Below, in pieces: positions 8,873 through 17,934 of a stretch of DNA of 64,000 nucleotides. How positions within the stretch are numbered: position 1 is the stretch's first letter; each line of letters begins with the position of its first letter. Made by a program: the position numbers and the translations under genes. The notes beneath the pieces are model-generated. The model had not been told where the DNA came from. It saw only the letters and a program-made list of their open reading frames with translations, and did not search any database. Source of the DNA: Leptolyngbyaceae cyanobacterium C42_A2020_001 (GTDB lineage Bacteria > Cyanobacteriota > Cyanobacteriia > Leptolyngbyales > Leptolyngbyaceae); the NCBI GenBank assembly GCA_015272515.1, contig JACYLN010000061.1, positions 1 to 64,000 on the forward strand, in the 5' to 3' direction.

Positions 8873-10564
8873 ATGAAAAACTTTCCTCGCACAAATCTTA
8901 AATACCTCTACTGGCTGGGTCCAATGCTGCTCGTTGCGGGTATCTCGGCTGGAGTTGTGGCGGGTTGGACGGTGATTCCGCTGGGGCTAATTGCGATTGG
9001 AATCGTCATGATTGGCTGGTGGCTATTTCAGCAGGGCAGAAAAGCGGATGCTGGCTCGTTTTTGGGGCGGCGATCGACTCAGGTAGGTACCAATGCGGTC
9101 TTAACAACGCTGGCAGTGGTGGCGATTTTGGGGTTCATCAATGTGTTGGCGGCGCGAACTCCAGCCCGAATGGATTTGACAGAGAACCAGGCGTTTACCC
9201 TGGCACCGGAAACGCAAGAAATTGTGCGGAACCTGCCGCAGCCTGTGAAGGTGTGGGTGTTTACGCCGCAAGCAGAGACGCAGGATCGGGAACTGTTGGA
9301 GAGTTATCGCAGATTGGGCGATCGCATCAGTTACGAATTTGTCGATCCGCAGGCGCAACCCTCGCTAGCAAAACGGCTGGAAATTAAGAGTCCGGGAGAT
9401 GTGATCCTGGAAGCGCCGGAAAAGGGACGGAGGCAGTTTGTGCAAACGGTGTCGGTGGGAGCATCGGATAATCCCGCTGAAGCAGGGCAGCGGCTTTCGG
9501 AAGTACGGCTAACCAATGCCCTGGAACAAATCACCAGCGATCGCCGCCGCACTGTCTACTTTGTGCAGGGACATGGGGAACGCCCGATTGAAGCTGGTCA
9601 GGGTGCAATGACGGAAGCGGCGAAACTGCTGAATGAGAAGAATCTAGACAGTAAGCCACTCATTTTGGCAGCGGCAAAACAGGTGCCTAAAGATGCTGAC
9701 GTGGTCGTAGTGGCGGGGCCGCAAAAGCCTTTCCTGGAGGCGGAACTGCAAGCTTTGAAAGCGTACCTGGCACGGGGCGGCAATGTCCTGCTGCTGATTG
9801 ACCCTACCGAAACGGATCTGAAGCTGGCAACTCTGTTGAAGGATTGGGGCGTGGATTTGGATCGGCGCGTAGTGGTGGATTCTTCAGCACAAGGATTGGC
9901 TGGCTTAGGTCCTGCCGATGCGATCGTGACGCAGTATGGTGACCATCCCATCACTAAAGAGTTGCAAGGCAATCTGTCGTTCTACTCGCTGGCACGTCCG
10001 CTGGGAGTGGCGGAAGCGAAAGAGGTTACTCTCACCCCAATCTTATTTACCAGCGATCGCAGTTGGGCAGAAAGCGACCTGAAATCTGATCCACTGCAAT
10101 TTACCCAGGGCAAAGACCAGCAAGGTCCCTTAGTGTTAGGCGTAGCGCTCAGTCGCCCTGTTGCCCAGCCTGCCGTTACCAAACCCACTCCCTCTCCATC
10201 TCCTACCGCTTCTCCAGCCTCCCCATCTCCCAAAGTTTCACCCTCACCCAGCCCTTCTCCTACCAGTGAAGCTCCAAAAGCCGATGAGAAAAAGCCAGAA
10301 TCGCGGCTAGTCGTCATTGGCAACTCCACCTTTGCAACCGATGGCTTTTTTGGTCAGGTCGTGAATGGGGATGTATTTCTCAACTCGGTGCGCTGGTTGA
10401 GCCAGGATGACCAACAAACCTTGTCGATTCGTCCAAAAGAGGCGAAGAATCGGCGGATTACGCTGTCGCCCCCGCAAGCCGCGATCGCAGGCTGGTTAGC
10501 GCTAGTTATCCTGCCGCTGTTGGGTTTTGGCACGGCGTTTTTCGTCTGGTGGAGACGGCGGTAG
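8873..10564 (+). CDS. GldG-family ABC-transport auxiliary protein
   Basis: 563 residues. Three hydrophobic segments lie near the N-terminus (about 9-27, 33-52 and 73-91). A long outside domain of the GldG type follows (YELTENQAFTL-like start, here DLTENQAFTLAPET, and later YFVQGHGE and LLLIDP). Then come a Pro/Ser linker (about 440-467) and a final membrane span just before RRR at the C-terminus. It is the third gene of the ABC operon, 159 bp after the permease across a repeat element. GldG proteins are thought to work with the ABC core in the envelope; their exact job is not settled. Confidence 0.85.
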   Translation: MKNFPRTNLKYLYWLGPMLLVAGISAGVVAGWTVIPLGLIAIGIVMIGWWLFQQGRKADAGSFLGRRSTQVGTNAVLTTLAVVAILGFINVLAARTPARMDLTENQAFTLAPETQEIVRNLPQPVKVWVFTPQAETQDRELLESYRRLGDRISYEFVDPQAQPSLAKRLEIKSPGDVILEAPEKGRRQFVQTVSVGASDNPAEAGQRLSEVRLTNALEQITSDRRRTVYFVQGHGERPIEAGQGAMTEAAKLLNEKNLDSKPLILAAAKQVPKDADVVVVAGPQKPFLEAELQALKAYLARGGNVLLLIDPTETDLKLATLLKDWGVDLDRRVVVDSSAQGLAGLGPADAIVTQYGDHPITKELQGNLSFYSLARPLGVAEAKEVTLTPILFTSDRSWAESDLKSDPLQFTQGKDQQGPLVLGVALSRPVAQPAVTKPTPSPSPTASPASPSPKVSPSPSPSPTSEAPKADEKKPESRLVVIGNSTFATDGFFGQVVNGDVFLNSVRWLSQDDQQTLSIRPKEAKNRRITLSPPQAAIAGWLALVILPLLGFGTAFFVWWRRR

Positions 10565-10600
10565 TTTTCGCCCACCCATCCACCCATCCACTCCCTTACC
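10565..10600. repeat. C-rich low-complexity element between convergent genes
   Basis: Direct repeats of cccatccac fill the 31-bp gap between gldG-like (stop 10562-10564) and the minus-strand oxygenase (stop 10596-10598). The element continues into the oxygenase gene and encodes its last residues (REIEGR). It belongs to the same compositional class as the element at 8714-8872 but lacks an obvious G-rich partner arm. Confidence 0.5.
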
Positions 10601-11237
10601 TTCCTTCTATCTCCCTCAACTTTTTGGATTTTGGTGCTCTGGATTCCACCGTGAAGTCTGGAATGTCACGCAGTTCGGTATCATCCAGGCTGTATTGTTC
10701 ACATACAAGGCTCAGGCGTTCGCCCGGAACCTGCACCGGGTTAATGGAATGGGTTAAATCGCCTTGAAACCGCAATAGGGTATTTGGTTTGGGTGCAATG
10801 CATCCCACCTGCTGTTTGCGATCGCGCAACACCAACTCACCGCCCCGCAAATCGGCTGGCACCTGGATGTAAAGCACGCTCACCAGCATCGGAGGGTCGA
10901 TCGTTTTGCAATAGGAGCGCAGAGAGCGATCAATGTGTGGATCAACGCGAGATCCTTGTTTGAGCAAGAGGGGATTCAGGTAAAACGCATTGCAGCCAGG
11001 GTCAAGGGCTTTATCGAGATAGGGCTTGAAGAACGGAAATTGTTGCTCTACCTGGCTTACGTGCGATCGCTGAAACACGACCGAAAACCCTTTCGTACCG
11101 ACAAAATCGCGGTTGAGGTTGTTCACAGCAAAATAGGAACACGCCAAAATTTCGCCCCGCAAATCGTTGAGATAGCTACTGGGAAAGGCGTTGGCTTGTC
11201 GTTGGTAATAGGTCATGCTGTGTTGCGAGGAGTCCAA
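10596..11237 (-). CDS. 2-oxoglutarate/Fe(II)-dependent oxygenase (prolyl 4-hydroxylase-like fold)
   Basis: 213 residues. The metal and co-substrate set is visible: His101 and Asp103 in DPHIDRS, His163 in DLTHSINPV and Arg174 in GERLSLV. This is the HxD...H...R arrangement of 2OG oxygenases. The first Met may be replaced by Met8, since MTYYQRQANAFP looks like a natural start. The substrate cannot be told. It is followed 21 bp upstream by the mscS-type gene on the same strand. Its C-terminal codons come from the repeat element at 10565-10600. Confidence 0.82.
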   Translation of the reverse strand: MDSSQHSMTYYQRQANAFPSSYLNDLRGEILACSYFAVNNLNRDFVGTKGFSVVFQRSHVSQVEQQFPFFKPYLDKALDPGCNAFYLNPLLLKQGSRVDPHIDRSLRSYCKTIDPPMLVSVLYIQVPADLRGGELVLRDRKQQVGCIAPKPNTLLRFQGDLTHSINPVQVPGERLSLVCEQYSLDDTELRDIPDFTVESRAPKSKKLREIEGR

Positions 11238-11258
11238 ACCTCATGCTACCCATCTAGC

Positions 11259-12059
11259 TCATCCCACTGAAGAGTCTTTCAAAAATTCTTTTACAAGCTG
11301 CTGCATCTCAGATTTAGCTTGGTCATACACTTCGGTCGAACACCAGGGGCGCAGGTAAAGGATGGTGGCATCAGCCGTGATGGAAGCCACGTTACAGGTG
11401 ATTTTTGGGTCATTCAGGATCAGTGGATGGTGCTGCACTAGCGACAGCAAAGAAACAATGGTAGCGTCAATGGGGCGATCGCCAATATTCACTTCCAAAT
11501 CCACCCGCCGCGTGCCCATCGCCGTCAGGTTCTTCAAGGTTCCGGTAAACAGGTTGTTGTTCGGCACCACAATTTTCACGTTGTCTGGCGTAATCACCGT
11601 GGTGGAAAAAATGCCAATACTGTCTACCACGCCTGCCACACCCGCCCCATCAATAAAGTCGCCCACCTCAAACGGACGAAAACTCACCAGCATCACCCCC
11701 GCCGCAAAGTGAGACAAACTGCTTTGCAATGCCAAACCCACGGCTAAACCTGCCGCACCTAAAATCGCTACCAATGTTGCGGTTTGAATTCCCAACACGT
11801 TCAGCGCGGCGACTAACCCCACAATCAGGGTCAACACTTCAGCCGTTTGGATAAAGAACTTGCGAATCGTGGGTTCAACGGGGTTCAGAAACCGACGGCT
11901 AAGCTGACGACTAATCCCGATCGCAAACCGAGTCAGGAGCAGAATTAGAATGGCCCACACAATCCGAGGAAATAACACCACTGCCATCCCGGAAAGTACT
12001 TCATAAAGATTGGTGGGCTTGGTTTCCAGTGAAAGCTGGCTGAGGACGTTCAAGAACAT
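11259..12059 (-). CDS. Small-conductance mechanosensitive channel, MscS family
   Basis: 266 residues. Three to four membrane segments lie in the first 140 residues. The pore helix is Gly/Ala-rich, AGLAVGLALQSSLSHFAAG, followed by the MscS beta-domain start FRPFEVGDFIDGAGVAGVV. The C-terminal alpha/beta domain is short. Such channels open under membrane tension during osmotic downshock. It lies upstream of, and on the same strand as, the oxygenase gene, and is separated from alr by a repeat element. Confidence 0.9.
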   Translation of the reverse strand: MFLNVLSQLSLETKPTNLYEVLSGMAVVLFPRIVWAILILLLTRFAIGISRQLSRRFLNPVEPTIRKFFIQTAEVLTLIVGLVAALNVLGIQTATLVAILGAAGLAVGLALQSSLSHFAAGVMLVSFRPFEVGDFIDGAGVAGVVDSIGIFSTTVITPDNVKIVVPNNNLFTGTLKNLTAMGTRRVDLEVNIGDRPIDATIVSLLSLVQHHPLILNDPKITCNVASITADATILYLRPWCSTEVYDQAKSEMQQLVKEFLKDSSVG

Positions 12060-12121
12060 AGAGTTAGCTAATCCGAAGTCAGGAGTCAGGAGTTAGAACG
12101 ATTTTAGATGGATGATTGCGA

Positions 12122-12236
12122 GTCAGCAGGTGAGAGACGGTAAGGGCGTGGGCGAGTGTGAGGGGAAGTGAAATTCTACGCCTCCACTCCTTCTACGCCT
12201 CCACTCCTCTACCCCTCCACCGCCCCTAATCCCCTC
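12122..12236. repeat. G/C-rich inverted element with three 17-bp tandem repeats
   Basis: The 17-bp unit TTCTACGCCTCCACTCC occurs exactly twice in tandem (12174-12190 and 12191-12207), with a degraded third copy at 12208-12224. A G-rich arm (12129-12170) precedes it and pairs imperfectly with the C-rich arm ending at the alr stop codon (12237-12239). It lies between mscS and alr. There are no spacers, so this is not a CRISPR array. Confidence 0.65.
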
Positions 12237-13436
12237 TCACCGAGTCGATTCCAGGAAGCGATCGCGCAAGGACTGGTTGATTGCAATGCGGGGAAGACGA
12301 TGCTTGAAGCTACACAAAACTTCCCAGGAAATCGTACCCAGGGCATTTGCCCAATCATCTGCGGAAATCACCTGATCGCCATCCTGCCCTAACAACGTGA
12401 CAACTTCGCCTTCTTGCAGACCGGGCACCTGACTGACATCCAGCATGAGCTGATCCATCGTAATCGCGCCAATTTGGGGAACTCGCTGTCCCTGAATCAG
12501 AGCGGTCATTTGGTTCGATAGATTGCGGGGAATCCCATCCGCATAACCAATCGCAACTACAGCAATCTGCATTTCCCGATCAGCAACAAATCGGTGCCCG
12601 TAGCTCACGCCTGTCCCTGCCTGAATCGTTTTGACTTGGGTTACACGGGCTTTCACTTGTAGGACTGGTTGCAGATCGAGCACAGACCGAAGATGCTCAG
12701 CAGGATAGAGTCCATACAGCGCTAGCCCTACGCGTACCAGGTCATAATGCAGGGCAGCATCAGTGAGGGTTCCAGCAGAGTTTGCTAGGTGGAGTTTGGG
12801 TGGGGTAATGCCTGCCTCGCGGATCTGCGCGATCGCCTGCTCAAAGCGCTGTTGCTGCTGATTTACCACCGTTCGATCTAGACTTTCAGCCGTCGCTAGG
12901 TGGGAATAGAGGCTGGCGATCGCCAAATTGGGCAGCCGCTGCACCAGTTGAGCAAATTCAGTTGCGTTTTCCCAAGAAGTTCCCAAGCGGGACATGCCTG
13001 TATCAAGCTTGAGATGAACGGGAAGAGGCGTTTGACCCGGCAGTTGCGCCATCGTCTCAGAGAACACCAGAGCCTGCTTGGGAGTGCAAAGAGTTGGCTG
13101 TAAGTTCCAGCGGGCGATCGCTCGAACTTGCTCCGAGGTATTGGTGGCTCCCAGAATTAAAATTGGAGCCTTAATCCCAGCTTCTCGCAACTCAATACCT
13201 TCAGGAATTGTGGCAACGCCTAACCAATCTGCCCCCGCATGGAGCACGGATTGCGCCACCGTCACCGCTCCATGCCCGTAAGCATCGGCTTTCACCACAG
13301 CCATTAGCTGCGTGCCGGGTAGCACCAACCGCTTTACCTGTCCCACATTGTGTGCTAGCGCCGCCAAATTAATCTCAACCCAGGCACGCTCTTGCCTCAT
13401 TCGCGCCAAACTTGGACTTTGATCCCAACTCAACAT
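12237..13436 (-). CDS. alr: Alanine racemase
   Basis: 399 residues, close to the usual 370-390. It interconverts L- and D-alanine for peptidoglycan. The PLP lysine is Lys49 in VVKADAYGHGA. The second catalytic residue, Tyr, lies in GVSYGHRF. Other family signatures are HLKLDTGMSRLG and the C-terminal MDQLMLDVSQVP. The reading frame may begin at Met14, which would remove a short non-conserved leader. The stop codon sits at the very edge of the repeat element at 12122-12236. Confidence 0.95.
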   Translation of the reverse strand: MLSWDQSPSLARMRQERAWVEINLAALAHNVGQVKRLVLPGTQLMAVVKADAYGHGAVTVAQSVLHAGADWLGVATIPEGIELREAGIKAPILILGATNTSEQVRAIARWNLQPTLCTPKQALVFSETMAQLPGQTPLPVHLKLDTGMSRLGTSWENATEFAQLVQRLPNLAIASLYSHLATAESLDRTVVNQQQQRFEQAIAQIREAGITPPKLHLANSAGTLTDAALHYDLVRVGLALYGLYPAEHLRSVLDLQPVLQVKARVTQVKTIQAGTGVSYGHRFVADREMQIAVVAIGYADGIPRNLSNQMTALIQGQRVPQIGAITMDQLMLDVSQVPGLQEGEVVTLLGQDGDQVISADDWANALGTISWEVLCSFKHRLPRIAINQSLRDRFLESTR

Positions 13437-13577
13437 TTCGCACCATCCTCACATCACACACTGCAACTGTATTGCGATTAGAAACCCGCACTCATAAGAC
13501 ATTCCATTTCGATGCTGCCAGGATAAATGTCTAGAGCAAATCGGTCAATTAACCCAGATTCAGATGAAAATCCTGAT

Positions 13578-13606
13578 TTGAGGAACCCGGTTTTACGTGA
13601 TATGAT
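13578..13606 (+). promoter_or_regulatory. Putative sigma-70 promoter of rpsP-khpA
   Basis: TTGAGG at 13578-13583 and TATGAT at 13601-13606 have the ideal 17-bp spacing. The predicted start near 13613 leaves a leader of about 75 nt before rpsP (13688), long enough for structure; none was identified. Confidence 0.6.
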
Positions 13607-13687
13607 CAGTAGTCCGTGACTTTGTGCGGGTCTGTGTCGCTATGCAAAGTCATATTCAACACTTAGCAGGATAAATTTCGTAGCAGC

Positions 13688-13936
13688 ATGATCAAATTGC
13701 GACTAAAGCGGCTTGGTAAAAAGCGGGAAGTGAGTTACCGGATTGTGGCGATGAACAGTACCTCTCGCCGCGATGGACGACCCCTGGAAGAATTGGGCTT
13801 TTACAACCCTCGTAGTGATGAAGTGCGGTTGAATGTGCCAGCGATTATTAAACGCTTAAAGGAAGGAGCACAACCAACCGATACAGTTCGCAGCATTCTT
13901 GAAAAGCAGAATGTGTTTGAACAACTAAATGGCTGA
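13688..13936 (+). CDS. rpsP: 30S ribosomal protein S16
   Basis: 82 residues, the normal size. The start [20 protein letters not shown] and the stretch [15 protein letters not shown] are typical of S16, which binds 16S rRNA in the body of the small subunit. It heads the cluster rpsP-khpA-phoH found in many cyanobacteria. Its last codons overlap the khpA start by 8 bp, which implies translational coupling. Confidence 0.97.
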   Translation: MIKLRLKRLGKKREVSYRIVAMNSTSRRDGRPLEELGFYNPRSDEVRLNVPAIIKRLKEGAQPTDTVRSILEKQNVFEQLNG

Positions 13937-14324
13937 ATCCCATAGCGTTGCTGCTACAATGCCTTCTCCAAATTACGAAACGTTAATCCGTTTTTTGATC
14001 CAACCATTTTTAGAGTCTCCTGATGCGCTGAAGTTGGATTGTGAAGTTTCGCCTAACAAGCCTCGCGTTTGGGTGAGGCTTGCGTTTGAAGGTGCAGACA
14101 AGGGGCGCGTGTTTGGACGTGGCGGTCGCAATATTCAGGCAATTCGGACAGTGGTGGAAGCGATCGCTCAAATGTCGGGCTATTCCGTGCACTTGGATGT
14201 CTATGGCGGACCTCCAGCCAATCAGAATGGGGAGGGGGGCTATCGAGAAGGGAGCGATAAGTCTCCTCCCCGTCGTCCTCCATCTAAGCGAGGTCCTTCC
14301 AGATCAACCCGGCACCCTTCCTAG
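13929..14324 (+). CDS. khpA: KH-domain RNA-binding protein KhpA
   Basis: 131 residues. A single type-II KH domain carries the RNA-binding GxxG loop in [12 protein letters not shown] (about residues 60-71). The C-terminal tail is long and rich in Gly, Pro, Ser and Arg (about 95-131). In other bacteria KhpA, often with KhpB, binds many RNAs and affects cell division and translation. The ATG overlaps rpsP by 8 bp. The Met12 alternative (MPSPNYETL) matches the usual start of shorter homologues. Confidence 0.9.
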   Translation: MAESHSVAATMPSPNYETLIRFLIQPFLESPDALKLDCEVSPNKPRVWVRLAFEGADKGRVFGRGGRNIQAIRTVVEAIAQMSGYSVHLDVYGGPPANQNGEGGYREGSDKSPPRRPPSKRGPSRSTRHPS

Positions 14325-14461
14325 AGTCACCCGGTTTGCAGACAAATCATTTCTGATTGTTCGTTAGAGTAGGAGTGTTCCTCATAGTGATTAATTATGA
14401 GCAGGCTACTTAAGCCATCCAAGCTAGAATTTTCGACTGTTTTATGTAGCAGTCGCTGTGC

Positions 14462-15418
14462 ATGGTAGAAGCTTTAACGATTCAGTTACCCAGCATTGAT
14501 AGTGCGATCGCCCTTGCGGGTGAGCGAGAAGAAAACCTGAAACTGCTATCACGCCAGACTGGGGCCACGCTTGTCCTCCGTGGACAGGAGTTGTTGATTT
14601 CGGGTACAGAGAATCAGATTAGACTCAGCCAGCGCTTAGTAGGGGCTTTAGAAAATATCTGGGGGCAGGGCAGAGCCATCTCCGGAGCCGATATTCTAAC
14701 CGCCCGTCATGCGATCGACACCGAACAGCAAGATGAACTAAAAGACCTTCATAAAGATGTGCTTGCCCGCACCCGCCGTGGTGAAGAAATTCGGGCTAAA
14801 ACCTTTCGGCAACGTCAGTACATCCAGTCCGTTCGCACACACGATCTCACCTTTTGTATTGGTCCAGCAGGAACTGGAAAAACTTTTTTGGCAGCAGTAT
14901 TGGGGGTGCAAGCGCTACTCAACAACGAATGTGAGCGTTTGATCTTGACTCGTCCCGCCGTGGAAGCCGGAGAAAAATTAGGATTCCTACCCGGAGATTT
15001 ACAACAGAAGGTCAATCCCTACCTGCGTCCTCTCTACGATGCCCTGTTTGAATTTATCGACTCCGAAAAAATTCCCAGCTTAATGGAGCGCGGCGTAATT
15101 GAAGTGGCACCGATCGCTTATATGCGAGGACGAACACTGAACAATGCCTTTGTGATTTTGGATGAGGCGCAAAACACTACACCTTCTCAGATGAAAATGA
15201 TTCTGACCCGGTTGGGGTTCCGTTCTCGCATGGTGGTGACAGGCGACCTCACCCAAACTGACCTGCCCTCAAATCAAACATCTGGCTTGGCAATGGCACA
15301 AAAGGTGCTCCAATCCGTTGAAGGCATTGCTATTTGCCATCTCACCAAAGCCGATGTGGTACGCCATCCCCTCGTGCAGCGCATCGTCGCCGCCTACGAG
15401 AAGTATGAGGGATCTTGA
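14462..15418 (+). CDS. PhoH family ATPase (PhoH/YbeZ-like)
   Basis: 318 residues. A small N-terminal nucleic-acid-binding-like region (about 1-90) precedes the PhoH ATPase domain, with Walker A GPAGTGKTFLAA (about 139-150) and Walker B-like VILDEAQNTT. PhoH proteins act in RNA handling and often pair with the YbeY endoribonuclease. The stop codon TGA (15416-15418) touches the stop codon of the convergent CHAT gene; together they form the palindrome TGATCA. Confidence 0.93.
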   Translation: MVEALTIQLPSIDSAIALAGEREENLKLLSRQTGATLVLRGQELLISGTENQIRLSQRLVGALENIWGQGRAISGADILTARHAIDTEQQDELKDLHKDVLARTRRGEEIRAKTFRQRQYIQSVRTHDLTFCIGPAGTGKTFLAAVLGVQALLNNECERLILTRPAVEAGEKLGFLPGDLQQKVNPYLRPLYDALFEFIDSEKIPSLMERGVIEVAPIAYMRGRTLNNAFVILDEAQNTTPSQMKMILTRLGFRSRMVVTGDLTQTDLPSNQTSGLAMAQKVLQSVEGIAICHLTKADVVRHPLVQRIVAAYEKYEGS

Positions 15419-17914
15419 TCAATCGGCTTCACCAACCAGGGTAAAGGCTGCCCAGTCTAGGGGGCGCGGATATTGCTTCATCGTTTCTAACATGGCGGAG
15501 CGCAGTGCTTTGGCTTTGTCGGGTTGGGTCAGCAAGTTTTGATAGAACTGCTCCATCAGGTGTGCGGTTGACACATCTGATACTGCCCACAGCGACACGA
15601 CAATGCTGGGTACTCCCGCAGAAATGAAGGCACGAGATAAGCCGATCACCCCATCGCCCGTAATCCGTCCCCGCCCAGTGTCGCAGGCACTTAACACCAC
15701 AAGATCGGCTTGTAAGCGAAAATCTACAATTTCGTTGGCGGTGAGAATGCCGTTGGGGGTGGTTTTGCTGGTTGGTGTGGGATCGGGGGCGAGGGCGATC
15801 GCGCCAGGTACATCCGTTTCTCCCAGAGCTTGCCCATATTCCAGCAATCCGTGGGTAGCAAGATGAATCAAGGATGCGTGAGGCATTTTTTGGACAACGT
15901 GGCTTTGGGTTGCATCTTTGCCGAGCAATGCTTTTGCTTTGAGTAAACTAGCAATTTGCTTAGCTTCTTCCTCGGATGCAGGGAGGGCAGACAGTTCTTC
16001 TGAACCAATTGTGGGCATGGTGGGATTGCCCACAATCAGGGCAGGCAACCAGCGATCGCGCCTTTTGCGAATGGTAGGCTGCCGCTGTTGCCGAATCTGC
16101 TGGGTCAGGGCTAAAACCTGAATGGCTGGAGCGGTCAGGAGCGTGTGTTGCTCAATCAAATAGTGCCCCTCGGCATTTTGTAAGGCAGGGAAGGGCACTA
16201 GAAAGAGGGACTCTAACGGCAAAATGATGACGCGATTGCTAGAATTTTGGGGCAACAGATCAGCGATCGGCTGAATCAACAACTGGTGCAGTCGGTGCAG
16301 GGCTGGATTAATCCGTCGTTGAGGGCGTTGGGGCGGTTGCCCGGATCGACTGGATGCGTTGGTGGGCGTTGAATTGGTTTTCACAATGCAATCCGCACCA
16401 GGATACAGGCAGTTACGAGTTGCTGTAACGAGTTTTGCCAGGTTCAAATCCTGCTGCCACAGCGGTTTTAGGTTGACGCGGCGAAAATGCACGTTGCCAG
16501 AAGGTTGTACCACCCAGATCAACAAATCCGATTCTCGCCCGCGCTGCTTACCACGAAATTTAAAGTCATCATCTGGCACAACTGAGTATTCAACCAGGGT
16601 TGCTTTTTGCTTCTGGGCGATTTGTTTAATTTCTTGAATCCGAATCGGCGCGATCGCGGCTGTTGCTGCTACCTTACCGCTGTCCACTTCCTGAACTCGC
16701 TTTGCCAGCCGTTCTGCAAAGGCGCGTGCTCTACCCCACTCTGCCGCTTCTAGTGCCTCTTCGTGCTTGTTGGCTGCAATCAATACTTGTTGCAGCAGGT
16801 TGTAAGTCTGCAGTTGCGTATCAAAAATCGAAACTTTGTACCGATCATTCAAATCGGGGCGCAAAGCATCCAGGCGTTGAACAGCTTCTCGCAGAGCCGC
16901 TTCTGCCTGGGCGAGTTGTCCTGCCTTTAAGAAGGTATGCCCCAAATTATTCAGCGCTACTGCCTGCGATTCCAGGTCGTTGAGCGATCGCGCAATCTCT
17001 AGACTCTGCTCATGGTGCTGAATCGCGTTGGCGTAATCTTTGCGATCTTCCAGCACTAACCCCAAACTGCCAAGCACGGTTGCTTCTTGACGGCGATCGC
17101 CCAGCTTGCGGGCAAGGGCAAGACTTTCCTCGTAGTATTGAATCGCCCGCTCCGATTGACGCAACCCATGATGGGTTGATCCCAGGTTGAGCAGGGCACT
17201 TGCCTGTCCTGGTTCATAGGAAATGACTCTTGCCAGCGTCAGGCTTTGTTCAAACGCCGCGATCGCTTCCCGCTCCTTGCCCTGATTGGCGTAGATTGCG
17301 CCTAGATTTCCTAAAGCCACGCTCTCACCCACGCGATCGCCCAACTGTCGAGCAATTTTCAAGCCCTGCTCATAGGCAATGAGTGCATTGCTGTAATCAC
17401 CCACCGCTTCAAAGGCATTGCCCAGATTGGTCAGCACTTGTCCCAAGCTCTGGCGATCGCCCAATGTTCGCATCAGTTTTCCTGCCGTTCGGTGAGCGGC
17501 AATTGCCTGACTGTATCGCCCCAATTCTTGATAGGCGATACCCAGATTGCTGAGGGCACGTGCCTCTAAGGATTGATCATGGATTGTACGGGCAAGCGGT
17601 AAGAACGCTTCCAGCGCTGCGATCGCCTCTCGATAGCGTTCGACTGTCACCAATGCCGTGCCCACGTGAAATAGAGCTTTTGCTTGCCCCGCAGCGTTTT
17701 GCGTTTGACGATACTGGGTTTCTGCTTGCTGCCAGAGTTCAATCGCGGCTGTAAACTGTCCTGCCTGATACTGTTGAATGCCTTGCTGGATCAATTGATC
17801 CGCAGAATTGATCAAGGCAGGCGTGGGAGTTGCTGCCAGCATCAACGGTGGCACCGCATCGATTAGCATCAACACGGCAGCGATCGCCCCTAGCCCCATC
17901 TGACGGCGTATCAT
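15419..17914 (-). CDS. Exported TPR-CHAT protein (putative caspase-like peptidase)
   Basis: 831 residues. The N-terminus is a signal peptide (a few basic residues, then GAIAAVLMLIDAVPPLMLAA). About eight to nine tetratricopeptide repeats follow (about 45-380). The C-terminal CHAT domain has the expected His-Cys dyad: His in HLATHGLLEYG and Cys in VVLSACDTGRG. CHAT domains are clan-CD peptidases related to caspases and separases. The gene begins 20 bp after the TpsA-type gene on the same strand, so the two are probably co-transcribed. A periplasmic or surface role in processing or regulating that partner is inference. Confidence 0.88.
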   Translation of the reverse strand: MIRRQMGLGAIAAVLMLIDAVPPLMLAATPTPALINSADQLIQQGIQQYQAGQFTAAIELWQQAETQYRQTQNAAGQAKALFHVGTALVTVERYREAIAALEAFLPLARTIHDQSLEARALSNLGIAYQELGRYSQAIAAHRTAGKLMRTLGDRQSLGQVLTNLGNAFEAVGDYSNALIAYEQGLKIARQLGDRVGESVALGNLGAIYANQGKEREAIAAFEQSLTLARVISYEPGQASALLNLGSTHHGLRQSERAIQYYEESLALARKLGDRRQEATVLGSLGLVLEDRKDYANAIQHHEQSLEIARSLNDLESQAVALNNLGHTFLKAGQLAQAEAALREAVQRLDALRPDLNDRYKVSIFDTQLQTYNLLQQVLIAANKHEEALEAAEWGRARAFAERLAKRVQEVDSGKVAATAAIAPIRIQEIKQIAQKQKATLVEYSVVPDDDFKFRGKQRGRESDLLIWVVQPSGNVHFRRVNLKPLWQQDLNLAKLVTATRNCLYPGADCIVKTNSTPTNASSRSGQPPQRPQRRINPALHRLHQLLIQPIADLLPQNSSNRVIILPLESLFLVPFPALQNAEGHYLIEQHTLLTAPAIQVLALTQQIRQQRQPTIRKRRDRWLPALIVGNPTMPTIGSEELSALPASEEEAKQIASLLKAKALLGKDATQSHVVQKMPHASLIHLATHGLLEYGQALGETDVPGAIALAPDPTPTSKTTPNGILTANEIVDFRLQADLVVLSACDTGRGRITGDGVIGLSRAFISAGVPSIVVSLWAVSDVSTAHLMEQFYQNLLTQPDKAKALRSAMLETMKQYPRPLDWAAFTLVGEAD

Positions 17915-17934
17915 CTCAACTCGTGCCCACAGGC

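Noticed and set aside
12174-12224. Tandem 17-bp repeats as a CRISPR array
   Set aside because: The units are directly adjacent with no spacers and no cas genes are present.
16440-16456. GGTTCAAATCC as a tRNA T-arm
   Set aside because: It lies inside the CHAT gene and no acceptor, D-arm or anticodon stem can be drawn around it.
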